Positions 1-12,949 of a stretch of 64,000 nucleotides of DNA are shown here, piece by piece. A program made the position numbers and the translations under genes. The notes beneath the pieces were generated by a model. The model saw only the letters and a program-made list of their open reading frames with translations, was not told the origin of the DNA and did no database searches. Numbering within the stretch: position 1 is the first letter of the stretch; the number at the start of each line of letters is the position of its first letter. This stretch comes from Megalopta genalis (lineage: Eukaryota > Arthropoda > Insecta > Hymenoptera > Halictidae): positions 1-64,000 of the forward strand of contig NW_027477546.1 of assembly GCF_051020955.1 (NCBI RefSeq), written 5' to 3'.

Positions 1-540
1 GCATCAAATCCATGCGAAACACATGATTTTGCTTCAAACACTTGGGATATAAGTGATATAGCTTCAAATGCAGACGAAATAAACGAGTTAGCTTCAAAGC
101 CAACCGAATCACATGACTTAGCTTCAAATCAATGCGATTTAGAAGGATCAGCTTCAAATCCATGCGAAACAAATGATTTAGCTTCAAACACTTGCGATAT
201 AAGTGATAGTGCATCAAATACAGGCGAAACGAACGAGTTAACTTCAAATCCTTGCGAAACACATGATTTAGCTGCAAATCAATGCGATGTAGAAGGTTTA
301 GCTTCAAATCCATGCGAAACAAATGATTTAGCATCAGATACTTGCGATATAACTGATATAGCTTCAAATGCAGGGGAAACAAACGAGTTAGCATAAAATC
401 CATGCAAACCACATGATTTAGCTTCAAATCAATGCGATATAGGAGGTTTAGCTTCAAATCCATGCGAAACAAATGATATAGCTGCAAACACTTGTGATAG
501 AAGTGATGTAGCTGCAAATGCAGACGTATCAAACGGGATA

Positions 541-571
541 GCTTTAAAATCCATGCGGTACATATCATTTA
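541..571 (+). repeat. 31-bp variant unit (first of a recurrent type)
   Basis: One extra A in the CAAAAT run makes this unit 31 bp and moves the register by +1. The same type, with CATGCGATACATATC or CATGCTATACATATC in the middle, recurs throughout, for example at 1351-1381 and 1952-1982. It is nearly always followed by a unit containing CGATACGATGTAGAAGG. The linked pair spreads as a block, showing that amplification works on multi-unit segments. Confidence 0.9.
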
Positions 572-871
572 GCTTCAAATCGATACGATGTAGAAGGTTT
601 AGCTTCAAATCCATGCGAAACAAATGATTTAGCTTTAAACACATGCGATATAAGTGATATAGCATCAAATGCAGTCGAAACGAACGAGTTAGCTTCAAAT
701 CCATGCGAAACACATGATTTAGGTGTAAATCAATGCGATGTAGACGGTTTAGCTTCAAATCCATGCGAAACAAATGATTTAGCTTTAAACACTTGCGATA
801 TAAGTGATATAGCATCAAATGCAGACGAAACGAACGAGTTAGCTTCAAATCCATACAAAACACATGATTTA

Positions 872-900
872 GCTTCAAATCAATGCGATGTAGAAGGTTA
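872..900 (+). repeat. 29-bp variant of subunit E
   Basis: This E-type unit ends GAAGGTTA with one T fewer than usual, so it is 29 bp and restores the register that the 31-bp unit at 541-571 shifted. The same short form recurs, for example near 2310, 4953, 5762, 6482, 7893, 10235, 46976, 49738 and 54443. It gives rise to a set of short forward ORFs that all begin with MRC. Confidence 0.88.
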
Positions 901-3900
901 GCTTCAAATCCATGCGAAACAAATGATTTAGCATCAGATACTTGCGATATAACTGATATAGCTTCAAATGCAGGGGAAACAAACGAGTTAGCATCAAATC
1001 CATGCAAAACACATGATTTAGCTTCAAATCAATGCGATGTAAAAGGTTTAGCTTCAAATCCAAGCGAAACACATGATTAAGCTTCAAATCAATGCGATGT
1101 AGAAGGTGAAGCTTCAAATCCATGCGAAACAAACGAGTTAGCATTTAATCCATGCAAAACACATGATTTAGTTTCAAATCAAAGCGATGTAGAAGGTATA
1201 GCTTCAAATCCAAGCGAAACACATGATTAAGCTTCAAATCAATGCGATGTAGAAGGTTTAGTTTCAAATCCATGCGAAACAAATGATTTAGCTTCAAGCA
1301 CTTGTGATATAAGTGATATAGCTGCAAATGCAGACGAATCAAAAGGGGTAGCTTCAAAATCCATGCTATACATATCATTTAGCTTCAAATCGATACGATG
1401 TAGAAGGTTTAGCTTCAAATCCATGCGAAACAAATGATTTAGCTGCAAATCAATGCGATGTAGAATGTTTAGTTTCAAAACCATGCGAAACAAATGATTT
1501 AGCATCAGATACTTACGATATAACTGATATAGTTTCAAATGCAGGGGAAACAAACGAGTTAGCATCAAATCCATGCGAAACACATGATTTTGCTTCAAAC
1601 ACTTGGGATATAAGTGATATAGCTTCAAATACAGGCGAAATGAACGAGTTAACTTCAAATCCTTGCGAAACACATGATTTAGCTGCAAATCAATGCGATG
1701 TAGAAGGTTTAGCTTCAAATCCATGCGAAACAAATGATTTAGCATCAGATACTTGCGATATAACTGATATAGCTTCAAATGCAGGGGAAACAAACGAGTT
1801 AGCATAAAATCCATGCAAACCACATGATTTAGCTTCAAATCAAGGCGATATAGAAGGTTTAGCTTCAATTCCATGCGAAACAAATGATTTAGCTGCAAAC
1901 ACTTGTGATAGAAGTGATGTAGCTGCAAATGCAGACGTATCAAACGGGATAGCTTCAAAATCCATGCGATACATATCATTTAGCTTCAAATCGATACGAT
2001 GTAGAAGGTTTAGCTTCAAATCCATGCGAAACAAATGATTTAGCTTTAAACACATGCGATATAAGTGATATAGCATCAAATGCAGACGAAACGAACGAGT
2101 TAGCTTCAAATCCATGCGAAACACATGATTTAGCTTTAAATCAATGCGATGTAGACGGTTTAGCTTCAAATCGATGCGAAACAAATCATTTAGCTTCAGA
2201 TACTTGCGATATAACTGATATAGCTTCAAATGCAGGCGAAACGAACGAGTTAGCATCAAATCCATACAAAACACATGATTTAGCTTCAAATCAATGCGAT
2301 GTAGAAGGTTAGCTTCAAATCCATGCGAAACAAATGATTTAGCATCAGATACTGGCGATATAACTGATATAGCTTCAAATGCAGGGGAAACAAACGAGTT
2401 AGCATCAAATCCATGCAAAACACATGATTTAGCTTCAAATCAATGCGATGTAAAAGGTTTAGCTTCAAATCCAAGCGAAACACATGATTAAGCTTCAAAT
2501 CAATGCGATGTAGAAGGTGTAGCTTCAAATCCGTGCTAAACAAACGAGTTAGCATCCAATCCGTGCAAAACACATGATTTAGCTTCAAATCAAAGCGATG
2601 TAGGAGGTTTAGCTTCAAATCCATGCGAAACAAATGATTTAGCTTTAAACACTTGCGATATAAGTGATATAGCATCAAATGCAGACGAAACGAACGAGTT
2701 AGCTTCAAATCCATGCGAAACACATGATTTAGCTGTAAATCAATGCGATGTAGACGGTTTAGCTTCAAATCCATGCGAAACAAATGATTTAGCATCAGAT
2801 ACTTGCGATATAACTGATAGAGCTTCAAATGCAGGGGAAACAAACGAGTTAGCATCAAATCCATGCAAAACACATGATTTAGCTTCAAATCAATGCGATG
2901 TAAAAGGTTTAGCTTCAAATCCAAGCGAAACACATGATTAAGCTTCAAATCAATGCGATGTAGAAGGTGAAGCTTCAAATCCATGCGAAACAAACGAGTT
3001 AGCATTTAATCCATGCAAAACACATGATTTAGTTTCAAATCAAAGCGATGTAGAAGGTATAGCTTCAAATCCAAGCGAAACACATGATTAAGCTTCAAAT
3101 CAATGCGATGTAGAAGGTTTAGTTTCAAATCCATGCGAAACAAATGATTTAGCTTCAAGCACTTGTGATATAAGTGATATAGCTGCAAATGCAGACGAAT
3201 CAAAAGGGGTAGCTTCAAAATCCATGCTATACATATCATTTAGCTTCAAATCGATACGATGTAGAAGGTTTAGCTTCAAATCCATGCGAAACAAATGATT
3301 TAGCTGCAAATCAATGCGATGTAGAATTTTTAGTTTCAAAACCATGCGAAACAAATGATTTAGCATCAGATACTTACGATATAACTGATATAGTTTCAAA
3401 TGCAGGGGAAACAAACGAGTTAGCATCAAATCCATGCGAAACACATGATTTTGCTTCAAACACTTGGGATATAAGTGATATAGCTTCAAATGCAGACGAA
3501 ATAAACGAGTTAGCTTCAAAGCCAACCGAATCACATGACTTAGCTTCAAATCAATGCGATTTAGAAGGATTGGCTTCAAATCCATGCGAAACAAATGATT
3601 TAGCTTCAAACACTTGCGATATAAGTGATAGTGCATCAAATACAGGCGAAATGAACGAGTTAACTTCAAATCCTTGCGAAACACATGATTTAGCTGCAAA
3701 TCAATGCGATGTAAAAGGTTTAGCTTCAAATCCAAGCGAAACACATGATTAAGCTTCAAATCAATGCGATGTAGAAGGTGAAGCTTCAAATCCATGCGAA
3801 ACAAACGAGTTAGCATTTAATCCATGCAAAACACATGATTTAGTTTCAAATCAAAGCGATGTAGAAGGTATAGCTTCAAATCCAAGCGAAACACATGATT

Positions 3901-4470
3901 AAGCTTCAAATCAATGCGATGTAGAAGGTTTAGTTTCAAATCCAAGCGAAACACATGACTTAGCATTAGAAACTTGCGATATATCTGAAATAACTTCAAA
4001 TGCAGGGGAAACAAACGAGTTAGCATCAAATCCATGAAAAACACATGATTTAGCTTCAAATCAAAGCGATGTAGAAGGTATAGCTTCAAATCCAAGCGAA
4101 ACACATGATTAAGCTTCAAATCAATGCGATGTAGAAGGTTTAGCTTCAAATCCATGCGAAACAAATGATTTAGCTTCAAGCACTTGTGATATAAGTGATA
4201 TAGCTGCAAATGCAGACGAATCAAACGGGGTAGCTTCAAAATCCATGCGACATATATCATTTATCTTCAAATCGATACGATGTTGAAGGGTTAGCTTCAA
4301 ATCCTTGCGAAACACATGATTTAGCTGCAAATCAATGCGATGTAGAATTTTTAGCTTCAAATCCATGCGAAACAAGTGATCTAGCATCAGATACTTGCGA
4401 TATAACTGATATAGCTTCAAATGCAGGGGAAACAAACGAGTTAGCATAAAATCCATGCAAACCACATGAT

Positions 4471-5483
4471 TAAGCTTCAAATCAATGCGATATAGAAGGT
4501 TTAGCTTCAATTCCATGCGAAACAAATGATTTAGCTGCAAACACTTGTGATAGAAGTGATGTAGCTGCAAATGCAGACGTATCAAACGGGATAGCTTCAA
4601 AATCCATGCGATACATATCATTTAGCTTCAAATCGATACGATGTAGAAGGTTTAGCTTCAAATCCATGCGAAACAAATGATTTAGCTTTAAACACATGCG
4701 ATATAAGTGATATAGCATCAAATGCAGACGAAACGAACGAGTTAGCTTCAAATCCATGCGAAACACATGATTTAGCTGTAAATCAATGCGATCTAGACGG
4801 TTTAGCTTCAAATCCATGCGAAACAAATGATTTAGCTTTAAACACTTGCGATATAAGTGATATAGCATCAAATGCAGACGAAACGAACGAGTTAGCTTCA
4901 AATCCATAAAAAACACATGATTTAGCTTCAAATCAATGCGATGTAGAAGGTTAGCTTCAAATCCATGCGAATCAAATGATTTAGCATCAGATACTTGCGA
5001 TATAACTGATATAGCTTCAAATGCAGGGGAAACAAACGAGTTAGCATCAAATCCATGCAAAACACATGATTTAGCTTCAAATCAATGCGATGTAAAAGGT
5101 TTAGCTTCAAATCCAAGCGAAACACATGATTAAGCTTCAAATCAATGCGATGTAGAAGGTGAAGCTTCAAATCCATGCGAAACAAACGAGTTAGCATTTA
5201 ATACATGCAAAACACATGATTTAGTTTCAAATCAAAGCGATGTAGAAGGTATAGCTTCAAATCCAAGCGAAACACATGATTAAGCTTCAAATCAATGCGA
5301 TGTAGAAGGTTTAGTTTCAAATCCATGCGAAACAAATGATTTAGCTGCAAACACTTGTGATAGAAGTGATATAGCTGCAAATGCAGACGAATCAAAAGGG
5401 GTAGCTTCAAAATCCATGCTATACATATCATTTAGCTTCAAATCGATACGATGTAGAACGTTTAGCTTCAAATCCATGCGAAA
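4471..5483 (+). repeat. 1.0-kb array segment duplicated at 6000-7012
   Basis: The two segments line up at a constant distance of 1,529 bp over about 1,013 bp with few differences. Similarity ends near 5483/7012, where one copy continues with a GCTTTAAACAC unit and the other with GCTGCAAATC. This is a local segmental duplication inside the satellite. Confidence 0.8.
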
Positions 5484-6031
5484 CAAATGATTTAGCTTTA
5501 AACACATGCGATATAAGTGATATAGCATCAAATGCAGACGAAACGAACGAGTTAGCTTCAAATCCATGCGAAACACATGATTTAGCTGTAAATCAATGCG
5601 ATGTAGACGGTTTAGCTTCAAATCGATGCGAATGAATGATTTAGCTTCAGATACTTGCGATATAACTGATAAAGCTTCAAATGCAGGGGAAACGAACGAG
5701 TTAGCATCAAATCCAAACAAAACACATGATGTAGCTTCAAATCAATGCGATGTAGAAGGTTAGCTTCAAATCCATGCGAAACAAATGATTTAGCATCAGA
5801 TACTTGCGATATAACTGATATAGCTTCAAATGCAGGGGAAACAAACGAGTTAGCAACAAATCCAAGCAAAACACATGATTTAGCTTCAAATCAATGCGAT
5901 GTAAAAGGTTTAGCATCAAATCCAAGCGAAACACATGATTAAGCTTCAAATCAATGCGATGTAGAAGGTGTAGCTTCAAATCCATGCGAAACACATGATT
6001 AAGCTTCAAATCAATGCGATGTAGAAGGTTT
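5400..6031 (+). repeat. Array segment duplicated at 9873-10504
   Basis: About 630 bp matches the later segment at a constant offset of 4,473 bp. The match includes shared rare variants: a GTAGAACGTTTAGC unit, a GATGCGAATGAATG unit and a GATAAAGCTTC unit. These diagnostic variants show common descent rather than chance similarity between satellite units. Confidence 0.8.
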
Positions 6032-8029
6032 AGCTTCAATTCCATGCGAAACAAATGATTTAGCTGCAAACACTTGTGATAGAAGTGATGTAGCTGCAAA
6101 TGCAGACGTATCAAACGGGATAGCTTCAAAATCCATGCGATACATATCATTTAGCTTCAAATCGATACGATGTAGAAGGTTTAGCTTCAAATCCATGCGA
6201 AACAAATGATTTAGCTTTAAACACATGCGATATAAGTGATATAGCATCAAATGCAGACGAAACGAACGAGTTAGCTTCAAATCCATGCGAAACACATGAT
6301 TTAGCTGTAAATCAATGCGATCTAGACGGTTTAGCTTCAAATCCATGCGAAACAAATGATTTAGCTTTAAACACTTGCGATATAAGTGATATAGCATCAA
6401 ATGCAGACGAAACGAACGAGTTAGCTTCAAATCCATAAAAAACACATGATTTAGCTTCAAATCAATGCGATGTAGAAGGTTAGCTTCAAATCCATGCGAA
6501 ACAAATGATTTAGCATCAGATACTTGCGATATAAATGATATAGCTTCAAATGCAGGGGAAACAAACGAGTTAGCATCAAATCCATGCAAAACACATGATT
6601 TAGCTTCAAATCAATGCGATGTAAAAGGTTTAGCTTCAAATCCAAGCGAAACACATGATTAAGCTTCAAATCAATGCGATGTAGAAGGTGAAGCTTCAAA
6701 TCCATGCGAAACAAACGAGTTAGCATTTAATCCATGCAAAACACATGATTTAGTTTCAAATCAAAGCGATGTAGAAGGTATAGCTTCAAATCCAAGCGAA
6801 ACACATGATTAAGCTTCAAATCAATGCGATGTAGAAGGTTTAGTTTCAAATCCATGCGAAACAAATGATTTAGCTTCAAGCACTTGTGATATAAGTGATA
6901 TAGCTGCAAATGCAGACGAATCAAAAGGGGTAGCTTCAAAATCCATGCTATACATATCATTTAGCTTCAAATCGATACGATGTAGAAGGTTTAGCTTCAA
7001 ATCCATGCGAAACAAATGATTTAGCTGCAAATCAATGCGATGTAGAATGTTTAGTTTCAAAACCATGCGAAACAAATGATTTAGCATCAGATACTTACGA
7101 TATAACTGATATAGTTTCAAATGCAGGGGAAACAAACGAGTTAGCATCACATCCATGCGAAACACATGATTTTGCTTCAAACACTTGGGATATAAGTGAT
7201 ATAGCTTCAAATGCAGACGAAATAAACGAGTTAGCTTCAAAGCCAACCGAATCACATGACTTAGCTTCAAATCAATGCGATTTAGAAGGATTAGCTTCAA
7301 ATCCATGCGAAACAAATGATTTAGCTTCAAACACTTGCGATATAAGTGATAGTGCATCAAATACAGGCGAAATGAACGAGTTAACTTCAAATCCTTGCGA
7401 AACACATGATTTAGCTGCAAATCAATGCGATGTAGAAGGTTTAGCTTCAAATCCATGCGAAACAAATGATTTAGCATCAGATACTTGCGATATAACTGAT
7501 ATAGCTTCAAATGCAGGGGAAACAAACGAGTTAGCATAAAATCCATGCAAACCACATGATTTAGCTTCAAATCAATGCGATATAGAAGGTTTAGCTTCAA
7601 TTCCATGCGAAACAAATGATTTAGCTGCAAACACTTGTGATAGAAGTGATGTAGCTGCAAATGCAGACGTATCAAACGGGATAGCTTCAAAATCCATGCG
7701 ATACATATCATTTAGCTTCAAATCGATACGATGTAGTAGGTTTAGCTTCAAATCCATGCGAAACAAATGATTTAGCTTTAAACACATGCGATATAAGTGA
7801 TATAGCATCAAATGCAGACGAAACGAACGAGTTAGCTTCAAATCCATGCGAAACACATGATTTAGCTGTAAATCAATGCGATGTAGAAGGTTAGCTTCAA
7901 ATCCATGCGAAACAAATGATTTAGCATCAGATACTTGCGATATAACTGATATAGCTTCAAATGCAGGGGAAACAAACGAGTTAGCATCAAATCCATGAAA
8001 AACACATGATTTTAGCTTCAAATCAAAGC

Positions 8030-9814
8030 GATGTAGAAGGTTTAGCTTCAAATCCATGCGAAACAAATGATTTAGCTTCAAACACTTGTGATATAAGTGA
8101 TATAGCTGCAAATGCAGACGAATCAAACGGGGTAGCTTCAAAATCCATGCCACATATATCATTTATCTTCAAATCGATACGATGTTGAAGGTTTAGCTTC
8201 AAATCCATGCGAAACAAATGATTTAGCTTCAAACACTTGCGATATAAGTGATATAGCATCAAATGCAGGCGAAACGAACGAGTTAGCTACAAATCCATGC
8301 GAAACACATGATTTAGCTGCAAATCAATGCGATGTAGAATGTTTAGTTTCAAAACCATGCGAAACAAATGATTTAGCATCAGATACTTACGATATAACTG
8401 ATATAGTATCAAATGCAGGGGAAACAAACGAGTTAGCATCAAATCCATGCGAAACACATGATTTTGCTTCAAACACTTGGGATATAAGTGATATAGCTTC
8501 AAATGCAGACGAAATAAACGAGTTAGCTTCAAAGCCAACCGAATCACATGACTTATCTTCAAATCAATGAGATTTAGAAGGATTAGCTTCAAATCCATGC
8601 GAAACAAATGATTTAGCTTCAAACACTTGCGATATAAGTGATAGTGCATCAAATACAGGCGAAACGAACGAGTTAACTTCAAATCCTTGCGAAACACATG
8701 ATTTAGCTGCAAATCAATGCGATGTAGAAGGTTTAGCTTCAAATCCATGCGAAACAAATGATTTAGCATCAGATACTTGCGATATAACTGATATAGCTTC
8801 AAATGCAGGGGAAACAAACGAGTTAGCATAAAATCCATGCAAACCACATGATTTAGCTTCAAATCAATGCGATATAGAAGGTTTAGCTTCAATTCCATGC
8901 GAAACAAATGATTAAGCTTCAAATCAATGCGATGTAGAAGGTTTAGCTTCAAATCCATGCGAAACAAATGATTTAGCTTCAAGCTCTTGTGATATAAGTG
9001 ATATAGCTGCAAATGCAGACGAATCAAACGGGGTAGCTTCAAAATCCATGCCACATATATCATTTATCTTCAAATCGATACGATGTTGAAGGTTTAGCTT
9101 CAAATCCATGCGAAACAAATGATTTAGCTTCAAACACTTGCGATATAAGTGATATAGCATCAAATGCAGGCGAAACGAACGAGTTAGCTACAAATCCATG
9201 CGAAACACATGATTTAGCTGCAAATCAATGCGATGTAGAATGTTTAGTTTCAAAACCATGCGAAACAAATGATTTAGCATCAGATACTTACGATATAACT
9301 GATATAGTATCAAATGCAGGGGAAACAAACGAGTTAGCATCAAATCCATGCGAAACACATGATTTTGCTTCAAACACTTGGGATATAAGTGATATAGCTT
9401 CAAATGCAGACGAAATAAACGAGTTAGCTTCAAAGCCAACCGAATCACATGACTTATCTTCAAATCAATGAGATTTAGAAGGATTAGCTTCAAATCCATG
9501 CGAAACAAATGATTTAGCTTCAAACACTTGCGATATAAGTGATAGTGCATCAAATACAGGCGAAACAAACGAGTTAACTTCAAATCCTTGCGAAACACAT
9601 GATTTAGCTGCCAATCAATGCGATGTAGAAGGTTTAGCTTCAAATCCATGCGAAACAAATGATTTAGCATCAGATACTTGCGATATAACTGATATAGCTT
9701 CAAATGCAGGGGAAACAAACGAGTTAGCATAAAATCCATGCAAACCACATGATTTAGCTTCAAATCAATGCGATATAGAAGGTTTAGCTTCAATTCCATG
9801 CGAAACAAATGATT
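8030..9814 (+). repeat. Tandem duplication with 901-bp period
   Basis: Copy 1 (8030-8913) and copy 2 (8931-9814) align at a 901-bp offset with very few substitutions. Both carry the rare unit CTTCAAATCAATGAGATTTAG, in which the usual CGAT has become GAGAT. The copies diverge near 8914 and 9815. The period is 30 units plus one base, reflecting the odd-length units inside. Confidence 0.82.
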
Positions 9815-10504
9815 TAGCTGCAAACACTTGTGATAGAAGTGATGTAGCTGCAAATGCAGACGTATCAAACGGGATAGCTTCAAAACCCATGCGATACATA
9901 TCATTTAGCTTCAAATCGATACGATGTAGAACGTTTAGCTTCAAATCCATGCGAAACAAATGATTTAGCTTTAAACACATGCGATATAAGTGATATAGCA
10001 TCAAATGCAGACGAAACGAACGAGTTAGCTTCAAATCCATGCGAAACACATGATTTAGCTGTAAATCAATGCGATGTAGACGGTTTAGCTTCAAATCGAT
10101 GCGAATGAATGATTTAGCTTCAGATACTTGCGATATAACTGATAAAGCTTCAAATGCAGGGGAAACGAACGAGTTAGCATCAAATCCAAACAAAACACAT
10201 GATGTAGCTTCAAATCAATGCGATGTAGAAGGTTAGCTTCAAATCCATGCGAAACAAATGATTTAGCATCAGATACTTGCGATATAACTGATATAGCTTC
10301 AAATGCAGGGGAAACAAACGAGTTAGCAACAAATCCAAGCAAAACACATGATTTAGCTTCAAATCAATGCGATGTAAAAGGTTTAGCTTCAAATCCAAGC
10401 GAAACACATGATTAAGCTTCAAATCAATGCGATGTAGAAGGTGTAGCTTCAAATCCATGCGAAACACATGATTAAGCTTCAAATCAATGCGATGTAGAAG
10501 GTGT

Positions 10505-12949
10505 AGCTTCAAATCCATGCGAAACAAACGAGTTAGCATCCAATCCATGCAAAACACATGATTTAGCTTCAAATCAAAGCGATGTAGAAGGTATAGCTTC
10601 AAATCCAAGCGAAACACATGATTGAGCTTCAAGCACTTGTGATATAAGTGATATAGCTGCAAACGCAGACGAATCCAAATGGGTAGCTTCAAAATCCATG
10701 CTATACATATCATTTAGCTTCAAATCGATACGATGTAGAAGGTTTAGCTTCAAATCCATACGAAACAAATGATTTAGCTGCAAACACTTGTGATAGAAGT
10801 GATGTAGCTGCAAATGCAGACGTATCAAACGGGATAGCTTCAAAATCCATGCGATACATATCATTTAGCTTCAAATCGATACGATGTAGAAGGTTTAGCT
10901 TCAAATCCATGCGAAACAAATGATTTAGCTTCATGCACTTGTGATATAAGTGATATAGCTGCAAATGCAGACGAATCAAACGGGGTAGTTTCAAAATCCA
11001 CGCTATGCATATCATTTAGCTTCAAATCGATACGATGTAGAAGGTTTAGCTTCAAATCCATGCGAAACAAATGATTTAGCTGCAAATCAATGCGATGTAG
11101 AATGTTCAGTTTCAAAACCATGCGAAACAAATGATTTAGCATCAGATACTTACGATATAACTGATATAGCTTCAAATGCAGGGGAAACGAACGAGTTAGC
11201 ATAAAATCCATGCAAAACACATGATTTATTTTCAAATCAATGCGATGTAGAAGGTATAGCTTCAAATCCAAGCGAAACAGATGATTTAGCATTAGAAACT
11301 TGCGATATATCTGAAATAACTTCAAATGCAGGGGAAACAAACGAGTTAGCATCAAATCCATGAAAAACACATGATTTAGCTTCAAATCAAAGCGATGTAG
11401 AAGGTATAGCTTCAAATCCAAGCGAAACACATGATTAAGCTTCAAATCAATGCTATGTAGAAGGTTTAGCTTCAAATCCATGCGAAACAAATGATTTAGC
11501 TTCAAGCACTTGTGATATAAATGATATAGCTGCAAATGCAGACGAATCAAACGGGGTAGCTTCAAAATCCATGCTACATATAACATTTATTTTCAAATCG
11601 ATACGATATTGAAGGTTTAGCTTCAAATCCATGCGAAACAAATGATTTAGCTTTAAACACATGCGATATAAGTGATATAGCATCAAATGCAGACGAAACG
11701 AACTAGTTTGCTTCAAATCCATGCGAAACACATGATTTAGCTGTAAATCAATGCGATGAAGACGGTTTAGCTTCAAATCCATGCGAAACAAATGATTTAG
11801 CATCAGATACTTGCGATATAACTGATATAGCTTCAAATGCAGGGGAAACAAACGAGTTAGCATCACATCCATGCAAAACACATGATTTAGCTTCAAATCA
11901 ATGCGATGTAAAAGGTTTAGCTTCAAATCCAAGCGAAGCACATGATTAAGCTTCAAATCAATGCGATGTAGAAGGTGTAGCTTCAAATCCATGCGAAACA
12001 AACGAGTTAGCATCCAATCCATGCAAAACACATGATTTAGTTTCCAATCAAAGCGATGTAGAAGGTATAGCTTCAAATCCAAGCGAAACACATGATTAAG
12101 CTTCAAATCAATGCGATGTAGAAGGTTTAGTTTCAAATCCATGCGAAACAAATGATTTAGCTGCAAACACTTGTGATAGAAGTGATATAGCTGCAAATGC
12201 AGACGAATCAAAAGGGGTAGCTTCAAAATCCATGCTATACATATCATTTAGCTTCAAATCGATACGATGTAGAAGGTTTAGCTCCAAATCCATGCGAAAC
12301 AAATGATTTAGCTGCAAATCAATGCGATGTAGAATGTTTAGTTTCAAAACCATGCGAAACAAATGATTTAGCATCAGATACTTACGATATAACTGATATA
12401 GTTTCAAATGCAGGGGAAACAAACGAGTTAGCATCAAATCCATGCGAAACACATGATTTTGCTTCAAACACTTGGGATATAAGTGATATAGCTTCAAATG
12501 CAGACGAAATAAACGAGTTAGCTTCAAAGCCAACCGAATCACATGACTTAGCTTCAAATCAATGCGATTTAGAAGGATTAGCTTCAAATCCATGCGAAAC
12601 AAATGATTTAGCTTCAAACACTTGCGATATAAGTGATAGTGCATCAAATACAGGCGAAACGAACGAGTTAACTTCAAATCCTTGCGAAACACATGATTTA
12701 GCTGCAAATCAATGCGATGTAGAAGGTTTAGCTTCAAATCCATGCGAAACAAATGATTTAGCATCAGATACTTGCGATATAACTGATATAGCTTCAAATG
12801 CAGGGGAAACAAACGAGTTAGCATCAAATCCATGCAAAACACATGATTTAGCTTCAAATCAATGCGATGTAAAAGGTTTAGGTTCCAATCCAAGCGAATC
12901 ACATGATTTAGCTGCAAATCAATGCGATGTAGAAGGTTTAGCTTGAAAT
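10505..12949 (+). repeat. Satellite without a clear large duplication
   Basis: This sub-stretch of the left block has the same 30-bp units and 31-bp variants. It contains pieces seen elsewhere in the block, for example the region around 12280-12840 resembles 6990-7560. I could not fix a single partner for the whole stretch. No gene or other element is visible. Confidence 0.7.

Larger units (their letters stand above)
1..12949 (+). repeat. 30-bp satellite array, left homogeneous block
   Basis: The stretch consists entirely of 30-bp units in one orientation. Units start GC(T/A)TCAAAT, have TGCGA near positions 13-17 and mostly end TTA or ATA. Five subunit types follow each other: A (ends AAATGATTTA), B (ends ATAAGTGATATA), C (ends CGAACGAGTTA), D (ends ACACATGATTTA) and E (ends GATGTAGAAGGTTTA), giving a 150-bp higher-order repeat. 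The array is already in progress at base 1. Recurrent 31-bp and 29-bp units shift the register by +1 and -1. Stops in the otherwise open forward frame (GCATAA, CATGATTAA) are shared by many copies, which argues against coding. No non-repeat sequence of any length was seen here. Confidence 0.97.
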
